From the NCBI RefSeq assembly GCF_029201545.1, contig NZ_CP104007.1, positions 513,501-577,500 of the forward strand: a stretch of DNA of 64,000 nt, given 5' to 3'. This document shows, in pieces, positions 35,245 through 43,022 of the stretch. The stretch comes from Devosia sp. FJ2-5-3 (GTDB lineage: Bacteria; Pseudomonadota; Alphaproteobacteria; Rhizobiales; Devosiaceae). A program made the translations under genes and the position numbers. Within the stretch, counting starts at the first letter, position 1. Each line of letters opens with the position of its first letter. A model generated the notes under the pieces. It was given only the letters and a program-made list of their open reading frames with translations, had not been told where the DNA came from and searched no databases.

Positions 35245-35261
35245 GACGTTTGATGAAGCTT

Positions 35262-35304
35262 ACAAAAAAAGAAAAGCCGCGTGGGGCAGGTGCTCCACGC
35301 GGCT
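35262..35304 (-). terminator. Intrinsic terminator of rpmB
   Basis: On the minus strand AGCCGCGTGG (35304-35295) pairs with CCACGCGGCT (35284-35275), followed by TTTCTTTTTTTG (35273-35262). It ends the rpmB transcript 22 bp after the stop codon and isolates it from the transporter gene downstream. Confidence 0.92.
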
Positions 35305-35325
35305 CGAATTCTAGTCGAAAGACGC

Positions 35326-35610
35326 TTAGCTGGCGAGAGCTGCGCGGATTTCCTTCTTGATGCCGAGAGCCAGGGGGCTCAGATCGGCGTCAGCCTGCTT
35401 GATCAGGAAGGCATCGAGACCGCCGCGGTGCTCGACCGAACGCAGAGCAGCTGCGGAGATGCGCAGCTTGATCGAACGGCCGAGAGCGTCCGAGATCAGC
35501 GAAACGTTGACGAGGTTCGGGAGGAACCGACGACGGGTGCGGTTAAGAGCATGGGAGACATTGTTGCCGACCATGACGCCCTTGCCGGTGAGTTCGCAGC
35601 GACGTGCCAT
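35326..35610 (-). CDS. rpmB: 50S ribosomal protein L28
   Basis: A 94-residue basic protein. [20 protein letters not shown] and [18 protein letters not shown] are the conserved bL28 N-terminal half; [21 protein letters not shown] and the longer C-terminus are as in alphaproteobacteria. It lacks the zinc cysteine pairs of C+ versions (only one Cys near the N-terminus). It is monocistronic, with a strong terminator just downstream. Confidence 0.98.
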   Translation of the reverse strand: MARRCELTGKGVMVGNNVSHALNRTRRRFLPNLVNVSLISDALGRSIKLRISAAALRSVEHRGGLDAFLIKQADADLSPLALGIKKEIRAALAS

Positions 35611-35837
35611 TGTGAGATATCCTGTTTGTGTAAAGGTCCTGCGTGGCGGGAAATCCGCAACGGGCCTCGGTTGTGTTGAGATCTGCGGGCTTCCTAGAGA
35701 AAATGGGCCGCGCAGTCAACCCAAGAGGCCGCTCAAACGCCCGCGAGCGCCTTGCATGGGACATAAGAGGTCGGCACTTTGATCCATATTTGCTGATTCG
35801 CCGGTGCCTTCCCTGGCCGCCGCCCCTACGACGTGAG

Positions 35838-36623
35838 ATGCCAATTTTGATCCGCACCAGCCTTGTCGCCGCCGCCCTCCTTGCCAGCATGGCGCCGAGC
35901 ATGGCCGCGCCGGTCGAAGCCCGCGCCAGCTATGTGCTGACGCTGGGCGGCATAAATGTCGCCACGCTCGATGTCGATCTCAGCGATGATGGGCGCCGCT
36001 ATGAGCTCGATCTGTCGGCCAAGGTCGCCGGGCTCGGAAATCTGGTTTCGAGCGGCACGGCCAAGGTGGTCGCACGGGGCGCGTCCAATGGGCAAAGTCT
36101 CGTTTCGAACGAGTTCGATCTCGAAACGCGCGCCAATGGCGAGGTTTTCACTGTCGACGTTACCTATGCAGGCCAGAATGTCAGCGCCTTCAAGGTCGAG
36201 CCGCCGGTCTTTGAAAGCTATGACCGGGTGCCGCTCGAGCGCGGCCATCTCAGCGGGGTCGGCGATTTCCTCTCCGCCTTCGTGGTCAAGGGCAAGGCGC
36301 TCGACAAGAGTCTCTGTGACCGGCGGCTGAAGATCTTCACCGGGGTGGAGCGCTTCAATATCGCCATGAGCTTTGCGCGCAATGACGAGGCGACCTCGCC
36401 GCGCACCGGCTATCAGGGCCCGGTCGTCTCCTGCAGCCTCGATTACCAGCCGATCTCGGGGCACTATACATCCTCGGAGATCACCAATTATCTGGCTGAG
36501 AACAGCCGCATCCTGCTCTGGTACGCGCCGCTGGGTGACACCGGCTACTACATTCCCTATCGCGTGCTGCTGGGGACGTCGATGGGCGATCTGTCCATGG
36601 TTCTGGTGGGCACCAAGCTCTAG
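35838..36623 (+). CDS. DUF3108 domain-containing protein (secreted)
   Basis: A 261-residue protein starting at ATG 35838 with a signal peptide (about 1-23, LVAAALLASMAPSMAAPV). The rest is beta-rich, with YVLTLGGINVATLDVDLSDD, YELDLSAKVAGLGNLVSSG and a late ISGHYTSSEITNYLAENSRILLWYAPL block, matching DUF3108 proteins thought to be periplasmic beta-barrel-like or lipid-binding folds. Its function is unknown. A wide start was rejected because the preceding 65 residues are not conserved. A terminator follows 31 bp downstream. Confidence 0.88.
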   Translation: MPILIRTSLVAAALLASMAPSMAAPVEARASYVLTLGGINVATLDVDLSDDGRRYELDLSAKVAGLGNLVSSGTAKVVARGASNGQSLVSNEFDLETRANGEVFTVDVTYAGQNVSAFKVEPPVFESYDRVPLERGHLSGVGDFLSAFVVKGKALDKSLCDRRLKIFTGVERFNIAMSFARNDEATSPRTGYQGPVVSCSLDYQPISGHYTSSEITNYLAENSRILLWYAPLGDTGYYIPYRVLLGTSMGDLSMVLVGTKL

Positions 36624-36654
36624 GCGCACAGCGCTTTATTGCCGTCCTTTATGC

Positions 36655-36682
36655 GGGCCCGGACATCATCCGGGCCCTTTTT
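36655..36682 (+). terminator. Intrinsic terminator after the DUF3108 gene
   Basis: GGGCCCGGA (36655-36663) pairs with TCCGGGCCC (36669-36677) across CATCA, followed by TTTTT (36678-36682). Confidence 0.92.
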
Positions 36683-37544
36683 CATGGCCTAACAGGCCGT
36701 AAGGCGCGTCCAATGCGTGCCTTACGGCGTGTCCCGAAGCGGCACGGTCAAGCGCTACTTTGTCAATTTTGCATGTGCCGCGTCAGGCGCAGGCGGGGTC
36801 GAGAAATTAATGCGGTGGGCCGGCAGAATTTTCAGTCGCTAATGTCTTGGCAGGAAAAGGCGCATTCAAGCCCATCTTAACCACCTGGCAATCTTGCTGA
36901 ACGGATTTTTGAGCGTTTTGCCGCGCGCGCTCGGGCACTTGTGGTGAGCAGTTCGAGCGGCACCACATCTGGTAGAGAACAAAGCCGGATTTCTGATTTC
37001 GTCCTGATTCCAACGCTGTTCGTTCCGGGTTTGATCTCGGTGTTAACGACATGTGCTGGTGGCGGGAAAACTGTGTCGTTTCAGGATTTTGCGCGAAATT
37101 CGCGGCCTTGCGGGATCGGACTGTGCCAAAATGGAGCGTCAACAGATAAAGTGTGAAAATCGGGTGCGTCCGCCCCAGCGGCGCTGGGCCTCTATCGGTT
37201 AATTCCGCATAATTTCGTGGCATGTCCGATATTTACATGACGTCAGGAAATCGGCCCGCCAGCGCCAAATTAACCGGATCGAAAGAGGTGTGAACGCTCG
37301 GCGCCCCTTTTCAGACGGCCTTGGCGGCATCGCGGGCTGGGTTAGTGGCTGCGTGCAGAAGCGGCCACAAGACCTAGCCGTGAACAAAGCGTGATTTCAA
37401 CATCTGCGCTGATTCTGCCCCTGTTCGTTTCGCTTCTGTTCCAAAGCTTAAGGCGCGATCCCGACCTGTTCGAAAAGCGCTCATTTGTGGGACAAGCGCA
37501 AACGCCCCTCGCATCGTCGCTGCCGAGCCCCTACATTGGCGCCA
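36683..37544. other. Long gene-free region before the helicase gene
   Basis: About 860 bp with no convincing gene; the open frames on either strand have unprotein-like composition. It is visibly richer in A/T than its surroundings and holds several TTAA tetramers (for example near 36813, 36880, 37041, 37200 and 37270). Palindromes include GGCCT-aac-AGGCC (36686-36698), GCCGTAAGGC / GCCTTACGGC (36696-36705 and 36719-36728) and CGCGAA-a-TTCGCG (37092-37104). No tRNA, riboswitch or promoter was recognised with confidence. Confidence 0.7.
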
Positions 37545-40500
37545 ATGACCATCGCACCCTCCCAAACGGTCAAGGCCATTCTGGGCCCGACCAATACCGG
37601 CAAGACCTATTTCGCCATCGAGCGCATGCTGTCCTATCCCACCGGGATGATCGGCCTGCCGCTGCGGCTGCTTGCGCGCGAAGTGTATGCGCGTGTCGTC
37701 GAGCGGGTGGGCGAGGGCGCGGTGGCACTCGTTACCGGCGAAGAGCGCATCATTCCGGCCAAGCCGCGCTATTGGGTGGCGACGGTGGAAGCCATGCCCA
37801 TGGACATCCATGTCGACTGCGTGGTGGTGGACGAAATCCAGACCGCCGTCGATTTCGACCGCGGCCATATCTTTACCGACCGCATCCTCAAGGCGCGCGG
37901 GTTTTACGAGACCCTGCTGCTCGGCTCCTGGACCATGGCCGGGGTCGTCCGCAAACTGCTGCCGCACGCCCAGATCATCGAGCGGCCACGTTTTTCGCAG
38001 CTGACTTATGCCGGCTCGAAGAAAATTTCGCGCCAGCCGGCGCGCAGCGCCATCGTCGCCTTCTCGTCCCGCCAGGTCTACGCCATTGCCGAGTTGATCC
38101 GGCGCGAGCGGGGCGGGGCCGCCGTGGTCATGGGCGCGCTGTCGCCACGCACCCGCAACGCCCAGGTGGAGCTCTACCAGAATGGCGATGTCGATTTTCT
38201 CGTTGCGACCGACGCGATCGGCATGGGGCTCAATCTCGACATCCACCACGTCGCCTTTGCCGACGACACCAAATTCGACGGTCGCCAATCCCGGCCCCTG
38301 ACCCCCTCCGAACTCGGTCAGATTGCCGGTCGTGCCGGCCGACACAAGCGCAATGGCACGTTCGGGGTGACCGGCGGCACTGAAGGATTCGATGAAGAAC
38401 TGGTCGTCCAGCTCGAAACCCACGACTTCGAACCGGTAAAAGTGCTGCAATGGCGCAACAGCGTGCTGGATTTCTCATCCATCGAGCGCTTGCGCCGCAG
38501 CCTCGAGGTGGCGCCCACCGACAAGGTTCTCACGCGGGTGCCGGTTGCGACCGACCAATTGGCCCTCGAGTTCCTTTCCCGCAATGAAGCGGCCAATTAT
38601 GCGCGCGGCCATGAAGCGGTCAAACTGCTCTGGGAATGTTGCCAGACCCCGGATTATCAGGGGATTTCGCCTGCAGCGCATGGCGAAATAATTACCCGCA
38701 TTTTTACCGATCTGCGACGATACGGGGCTGCCAATGAAGACTGGATTGCCGAGCAGGTGCGGTTTTGCGACAATTCCGAGGGCGATATCGACACGCTCAG
38801 CAACCGGATCAAGCAGATCCGGACGTGGACCTTTGTCGCCAACCGCAAAAACTGGCTTGCAGACCCTTCACATTGGCGCGAAAAGACCCGAGACATTGAA
38901 GATCGCCTGAGTGACGCGCTGCATGAGCGCTTAACGCAGAGATTCGTCGACCGGCGCACCAGCGTGCTGCTCCGCCATCTGAAAGACAAACGTATGGTAT
39001 CCCCCGAGATCAATGAGCGCGGCGAAGTCAGGCTTGAAGGCCACTTGCTCGGCACGCTCGAAGGCTTCCGTTTCACCCTCGCCCGCGCCGATGGCGAGGT
39101 CGACGTCAAGGGCATCCGAGCCGCGGCCGATCAAGCGGTCGCGCCCGAGATCAGCAACCGGGCCGATCGCCTGGCCGGTGCGCCCAACGAAGAATTCGTG
39201 CTGGCCACAGATGGACGCCTGCGCTGGCGCGGCGATATTGTGGCGGAACTGGCCGAGGGCGATACGCTTTATCGCCCGCGCATCATCATGCTGGCCGACG
39301 AGACGCTGACCGGGCCGGATCTGGAGCGTGTGCAGGATCGGTTGAGCCTGTGGCTGCGCCACCATATCAACACCACGCTCGAGCAGGTCATGTCGCTCGA
39401 AGCGCCGGCGGACATCGAAGGCAGCGCCCGTGGCATCGCCTATCGGCTCTATGAGCATCTGGGCCTTCTGCCCCGCGCCGAAGTCGCCGACGAGGTCAAG
39501 GCGCTCGACCAGGACGTGCGCGGCAAGCTGCGCAAGCTGGGCATCAAGTTCGGCGCCTACCACATCTATCTGCCACTTTCGCTGAAGCCAGCGCCGCGCG
39601 AACTGGCGCTGATCCTGTTTGCGCTCAAGAACGGCGGTATCCGCCAGCCGGGCGTCACCGACATTCCCCATATCGTTCTGTCGGGCCGCACCTCGTTCCT
39701 CGTCGATCCTGAAGTCGATACGCGGCTTTACGAGATCGCCGGCTTCAAGGTTGCCGGAAAGCGCGCCGTGCGCGTCGACATTCTCGAGCGTCTGGCCGAC
39801 ATCATCCGCCCGTTGATCGCAATCGACCCCAGCCGCTACCAGGGCGAATTGCCCAATGGCGCGGCCGAGGGCAATGGTTTCCGCGTGACGGTGGAAATGA
39901 CCAGCCTGCTCGGCTGCTCGGGCGAAGACTTCGCCTCGATCCTGAGCTCGTTGGGCTATCGCCTGCGCCGCACACCCAAGGTGGCTGCGCCCGTCGAGGC
40001 TGTAGCAGCGACTGACGCCGCTGTGCTTGAAGATGCAGCCAGCGCTGAAGCGCCCGCTGTCGAGGCTGCGGTGGAAGACGCGCCTGTGACCGCCGAACCG
40101 GCTGCCGAAGCTGCCCCTGAGGCGGTCGCGACCGAAGAGGTGGCGCCGACGGAAGAAGTGGCTGCGCCTGCTGCCGTGGCCTCCGCAGATGCTGCGGCGG
40201 CTCAAGCCGAGCCCGAGTTCGACGAGATCTGGTTCCCCGGCGGTCGTCGCCAGAACGAACAGCGCCGCCATGAGCCGCGCCGTCGCGATGGCGCCAATGC
40301 CGATGCACCTGCGCGCGAACGTCGCAACGATCGCCAGCGCCCCAAGGGCGCGACGCGTCCGGAAGGCGCCACGCGCCCCGAAGGCAATGAGCGGCCGAAG
40401 AACGCCCGTCCTGCCAATACGCGGCCGAAGGCCGAAGAAGGCCGCGGACGTCCGGAAAAGACCGAGCGCAACGATCGTCGTCCGCCCCAGCGCGAAGAGC

Positions 40501-40568
40501 GCAAGGTGGCTTTCGATCCGGACAGCCCCTTCGCTGCCCTCGCCGCCCTGCGCGGCAAGAAGGACTAG
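37545..40568 (+). CDS. SUV3-like DEAD/DEAH-type RNA helicase
   Basis: A 1007-residue protein. The helicase core is N-terminal: Walker A GPTNTGKT (14-21), VVVDEIQTAVDFDRGH (motif II as DEIQ), and QIAGRAGR (259-266, motif VI). This is the pattern of mitochondrial Suv3, the RNA-degradosome helicase. A long middle region follows, then an Ala/Glu-rich low-complexity stretch (about 815-910) and an Arg-rich, probably disordered RNA-binding tail ending RKVAFDPDSPFAALAALRG. ATG 37545 starts just before the core. It leads the conserved set with the S4 protein, fdxA and carD. Confidence 0.93.
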   Translation: MTIAPSQTVKAILGPTNTGKTYFAIERMLSYPTGMIGLPLRLLAREVYARVVERVGEGAVALVTGEERIIPAKPRYWVATVEAMPMDIHVDCVVVDEIQTAVDFDRGHIFTDRILKARGFYETLLLGSWTMAGVVRKLLPHAQIIERPRFSQLTYAGSKKISRQPARSAIVAFSSRQVYAIAELIRRERGGAAVVMGALSPRTRNAQVELYQNGDVDFLVATDAIGMGLNLDIHHVAFADDTKFDGRQSRPLTPSELGQIAGRAGRHKRNGTFGVTGGTEGFDEELVVQLETHDFEPVKVLQWRNSVLDFSSIERLRRSLEVAPTDKVLTRVPVATDQLALEFLSRNEAANYARGHEAVKLLWECCQTPDYQGISPAAHGEIITRIFTDLRRYGAANEDWIAEQVRFCDNSEGDIDTLSNRIKQIRTWTFVANRKNWLADPSHWREKTRDIEDRLSDALHERLTQRFVDRRTSVLLRHLKDKRMVSPEINERGEVRLEGHLLGTLEGFRFTLARADGEVDVKGIRAAADQAVAPEISNRADRLAGAPNEEFVLATDGRLRWRGDIVAELAEGDTLYRPRIIMLADETLTGPDLERVQDRLSLWLRHHINTTLEQVMSLEAPADIEGSARGIAYRLYEHLGLLPRAEVADEVKALDQDVRGKLRKLGIKFGAYHIYLPLSLKPAPRELALILFALKNGGIRQPGVTDIPHIVLSGRTSFLVDPEVDTRLYEIAGFKVAGKRAVRVDILERLADIIRPLIAIDPSRYQGELPNGAAEGNGFRVTVEMTSLLGCSGEDFASILSSLGYRLRRTPKVAAPVEAVAATDAAVLEDAASAEAPAVEAAVEDAPVTAEPAAEAAPEAVATEEVAPTEEVAAPAAVASADAAAAQAEPEFDEIWFPGGRRQNEQRRHEPRRRDGANADAPARERRNDRQRPKGATRPEGATRPEGNERPKNARPANTRPKAEEGRGRPEKTERNDRRPPQREERKVAFDPDSPFAALAALRGKKD

Positions 40569-40571
40569 GCC

Positions 40572-40982
40572 TTGGCCGGGACTGGCGCTGAGCCGCTCCG
40601 CAAGGAACGGCTCGACCGGTTCCTGTTCTTCTCGCGCGCCGTCAAGTCGCGCACCCTGGCGCAAAAGATCATCGAATCGGGCGCTATCCGCGTCAATTCC
40701 GAGAAAACAGACCGCTCCGACCACAAGGTCGGGGCGGGCGACGTCCTGACCATGGCGCTGCATGGGCGCATCCTCGTCTGGCGCATAATCGATTGCGGCG
40801 GCCGTCGCGGCCCGGCGCCCGAAGCGGCCATGCTTTACGAGGATATGTCGCCGCCGCCGACGCCCAAGGCCGAAATGTCGCCCTATGACGCTGCGATTGC
40901 CGAGCGCCCCATGGGCAGCGGCCGCCCCACCAAGAAGGAGCGCCGGGAGACCGACAAGCTCCGCAGCGACGATGACGACTAG
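40572..40982 (+). CDS. S4 domain RNA-binding protein (Hsp15-like)
   Basis: A 136-residue protein beginning at TTG 40572, 3 bp after the helicase stop, with AAGGA 8 nt upstream inside the helicase end. The S4 domain is RLDRFLFFSRAVKSRTLAQK, IIESGAIRVNSEKTDRSDHK, VGAGDVLTMAL (about 12-62). Hsp15-like proteins bind 50S subunits carrying stalled nascent chains. The C-terminal half is charged and ends in an acidic DDDD tail. The tight spacing implies co-translation with the helicase. Confidence 0.92.
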   Translation: MAGTGAEPLRKERLDRFLFFSRAVKSRTLAQKIIESGAIRVNSEKTDRSDHKVGAGDVLTMALHGRILVWRIIDCGGRRGPAPEAAMLYEDMSPPPTPKAEMSPYDAAIAERPMGSGRPTKKERRETDKLRSDDDD

Positions 40983-41160
40983 CTTTGCTGGGCTTGCAGC
41001 GCGCGCGTGAGCAAGACTTTCGCCTGCGGCCCGTCGCTGCGCCAATCCGTCCCCCGTCTCAGCCTTGCAGAGGCGCTCAAAAGGGTTTAGCAACCGGACC
41101 GTTGAGACTGGCTGGCGTGTCCCTCCGGGGGTAGCCCTTCCTTTACGCGGATCGCTTCGT

Positions 41161-41499
41161 ATGACCTATATCGTCACCGACAACTGCATCGCCTGCAAGT
41201 ATACGGACTGCGTGGAAGTCTGTCCGGTGGACTGTTTCTACGAAGGCGAGAACATGTTGGTCATCCACCCCGATGAGTGCATCGATTGCGGCGTGTGCGA
41301 GCCCGAATGCCCTGCCGAGGCGATCAAGCCCGATACCGAAAGCGGGCTCGATGCGTGGCTGGAGCTCAACCGCAAATTCTCGACGGCCTGGCCCAATCTT
41401 ACCGAACGCCGCGATCCCTTGCCCGAGGCCAAGGACCGCGACGGCGAATCGGGCAAGCTCGAGAAGTATTTTTCCGAGGAGCCCGGCGAGGGCGATTGA
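41161..41499 (+). CDS. fdxA: Ferredoxin FdxA (7Fe type)
   Basis: A 112-residue ferredoxin. Cys9, Cys17, Cys21, Cys25 and Cys40, Cys43, Cys46, Cys50 ([11 protein letters not shown]) are the ligands of one [3Fe-4S] and one [4Fe-4S] cluster, as in FdxA proteins where Cys12 (IACK) is an extra non-ligand. The C-terminal tail is the long form. [17 protein letters not shown] at 41161 fixes the start. Its electron-transfer partner is unknown. It belongs to the conserved helicase-S4-fdxA-carD series. Confidence 0.95.
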   Translation: MTYIVTDNCIACKYTDCVEVCPVDCFYEGENMLVIHPDECIDCGVCEPECPAEAIKPDTESGLDAWLELNRKFSTAWPNLTERRDPLPEAKDRDGESGKLEKYFSEEPGEGD

Positions 41500-41604
41500 T
41501 CTCGGAAATGGGTGTACGGAACCGTTGGACAAGCCAAGGGTTCTCTTGCGAAGGGCGATATACGGGCTTAAGCAGCCCGTTCCTGCTTGCGTGATTCGTA
41601 CCTT

Positions 41605-41633
41605 TTGATTTTGCTGAATTTTTGTGCTATGGT
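41605..41633 (+). promoter_or_regulatory. Candidate promoter upstream of carD
   Basis: TTGATT (41605-41610) and TATGGT (41628-41633) with a 17-bp spacer, the -10 preceded by GTGC. The start would be near 41640, giving a carD leader of about 220 nt. A TTGACA at 41689-41694 directly after the leader terminator is an alternative -35, but it has no good -10. Confidence 0.5.
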
Positions 41634-41666
41634 CCCTCCATATGCAGCTCAGCCCGTCACCCAAGC

Positions 41667-41690
41667 CGTGCCAGATGGCACGATTTTTTT
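41667..41690 (+). terminator. Intrinsic terminator in the fdxA-carD gap
   Basis: CGTGCC (41667-41672) pairs with GGCACG (41677-41682) over an AGAT loop, followed by A and seven T. It is either the fdxA terminator (168 nt after its stop) or, if the promoter at 41605 is real, an attenuator or the end of a roughly 50-nt small RNA about 190 nt upstream of carD. Confidence 0.8.
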
Positions 41691-41709
41691 GACATAACAT
41701 CCTCTGTTG

Positions 41710-41820
41710 CCTGGCACTTCTTCGGATGAAGCGGACCCGAAGGCCAGGAGGTTTGTGCTGCCCAAAGGCCCGTGGTTCGGGCTTGAGTAGAGTAGGAGTG
41801 GCCGGTCCTTGCCGCAAGGA
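41710..41820 (+). ncRNA. Structured leader segment of carD (candidate regulatory RNA)
   Basis: Three stable stems follow one another. First, CCTGGC (41710-41715) with GCCAGG (41743-41748), enclosing CTTCGG (41720-41725) with CCGAAG (41737-41742). Second, GCCCG (41768-41772) with CGGGC (41778-41782). Third, TCCTTG (41806-41811) with CAAGGA (41815-41820). The ribosome site AAAGGAG lies about 10 nt before the ATG at 41859. I do not recognise a known RNA family (it is not SRP RNA, 6S or tmRNA). Function is inferred only from fold density and position. Confidence 0.45.
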
Positions 41821-41858
41821 ATCGACCATTTTGGGGCGTCAAAAAGGAGTTCCAGCTT

Positions 41859-42428
41859 ATGGTAGCCAAGAAGTCTCAGCAGCGGCTCGGTTTCAAAACG
41901 GGTGAATATGTCGTTTACCCGTCGCATGGCGTTGGCCTTATCGTGGCCATCGAGGAGCAGGAGGTCGCAGGCCTCGTCCTCGAACTTTTCGTCATCAGCT
42001 TCGAGCAGGACAAGCTGACCCTTCGCGTGCCGGTCGCCAAGATCAAGTCCGTGGGCATGCGCAAGCTGGCCGAAGAGGACGAGGTCAACAAAGCCCTGGA
42101 AACTGTTACCGGCCGCGCTCGTGTCAAGCGCACCATGTGGTCGCGTCGCGCCCAGGAATATGAAGCAAAGATCAATTCGGGCGATCTGATCGCCATCTCG
42201 GAAGTCGTGCGCGATCTCTATCGCTCCGATGACCAGCCCGAGCAGTCCTATTCCGAACGCCAGCTCTTCGAGCAGGCCATGGATCGCATGAGCCGTGAAA
42301 TCAGCTCCGTCAACAAGCTGACGCTGACCGAGGCCGTGCAGTTGATCGAAAAGCAGCTCGCCAAGAGCCCGAAGCGCACCAAGGCAGATGCTGCGGAAGC
42401 CGAAAGCGACGAGGAAGCTGCTGCCTAA
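41859..42428 (+). CDS. carD: CarD family transcriptional regulator
   Basis: A 189-residue CarD/CdnL protein. The N-terminal RNA-polymerase-interaction (Tudor-like) domain is FKTGEYVVYPSHGVGLIVAI, EEQEVAGLVLELFVISFEQ, LTLRVPVAKI; the helical DNA-binding C-terminal domain holds RRAQEYEAKINSGDLIAISE and VVRDLYR. It stabilises open promoter complexes at rRNA and other promoters. A charged low-complexity tail (TKADAAEAESDEEAAA) follows. It ends with a strong terminator and is preceded by a long structured leader. Confidence 0.95.
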   Translation: MVAKKSQQRLGFKTGEYVVYPSHGVGLIVAIEEQEVAGLVLELFVISFEQDKLTLRVPVAKIKSVGMRKLAEEDEVNKALETVTGRARVKRTMWSRRAQEYEAKINSGDLIAISEVVRDLYRSDDQPEQSYSERQLFEQAMDRMSREISSVNKLTLTEAVQLIEKQLAKSPKRTKADAAEAESDEEAAA

Positions 42429-42453
42429 GCGTTTTTCGCAAGGCAAGCATTTC

Positions 42454-42481
42454 AAGGCCGGCAGCAATGCCGGCCTTTTTT
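42454..42481 (+). terminator. Intrinsic terminator of carD
   Basis: AAGGCCGGCA (42454-42463) pairs with TGCCGGCCTT (42468-42477) across GCAA, followed by further T residues. Its T-run overlaps the stop codon of the convergent kinase-like gene. Confidence 0.93.
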
Positions 42482-43022
42482 ATTGCGCGGCAATCCTGTG
42501 GCTGCCGCTTGCCACACACGCGCGAACAGCGGCCAGCGCGGTTTCCCGGTCGAGGCCATCGACATCGAGTGCATTGGCTTCCCATGCCTCCAGCCCGACG
42601 AATTCTGCATGCAGGGCCGCCACGATGTCGGGATCGGTCAGGCTGTCGCCGCCCCTTTTGCGGCAGCGTTGGACCGCCTCGGCGACGCCGACCCGCAGGA
42701 TGATGTAGTGAAGCGGCAGGCCAAGGGCGGTGAAAGCCGGCAACCACCAGGGGCGGACGATCCCATCGAGCACCACGAAATAGCCATGTAGCGCATAGGC
42801 TGCGGCGACATCGGCGGCAATGCCCATGATCATGCGGTTCTGGTCGTCTGACTGAGGCAGCCAGGGATCGATCTTGCCGGTCTTGATGTAGCCCCAGAAA
42901 TCGTCGGAATGGAGATGAACTTTCGGCACGCCGGGCAGGAAAGCCAGGCGCTCGGCGATCGTCGTCTTTCCCGATCCGGGCGAGCCGGAGAGCAACAGGA
43001 TGTGACCGGCAGGCATGTCCAT
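42480..43022 (-). CDS. P-loop kinase-like ATPase (zeta toxin / chloramphenicol phosphotransferase type)
   Basis: A 180-residue protein with Walker A SGSPGSGKTTIAERL (about 12-26), followed by HLHSDDFWGYIKTG, an acidic pair typical of small-molecule or zeta-type kinases, and a LID-like LRVGVAEAVQRCRKRGGDSLTD. No antitoxin gene accompanies it, so it is more likely a metabolic or detoxifying kinase. Its start overlaps the stop of the upstream methyltransferase (ATGA), so the two are co-translated. The substrate is unknown. Confidence 0.8.
   Translation of the reverse strand: MDMPAGHILLLSGSPGSGKTTIAERLAFLPGVPKVHLHSDDFWGYIKTGKIDPWLPQSDDQNRMIMGIAADVAAAYALHGYFVVLDGIVRPWWLPAFTALGLPLHYIILRVGVAEAVQRCRKRGGDSLTDPDIVAALHAEFVGLEAWEANALDVDGLDRETALAAVRACVASGSHRIAAQ

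Noticed and set aside
36807..37223. 138-codon minus-strand frame in the long gap before the helicase
   Set aside because: No hydrophobic core or family pattern, unusual composition, no ribosome site; kept only as part of the gene-free region.
38931..41093. 720-codon minus-strand frame opposite the helicase and S4 genes
   Set aside because: Antisense shadow, biased composition, crosses three real features.
41711..41725. Sigma-54 promoter (TGGCAC) before carD
   Set aside because: The downstream TTGC half at the required distance is absent.
41710..41760. Signal recognition particle RNA, because of a GACCCGAAGG...GTGCTG stretch
   Set aside because: The diagnostic GGAAGGAAGCAGC apical loop of SRP RNA is not present.
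42480..43022. Zeta toxin of a toxin-antitoxin pair
   Set aside because: No epsilon-like antitoxin next to it; the upstream partner is a methyltransferase-like gene.
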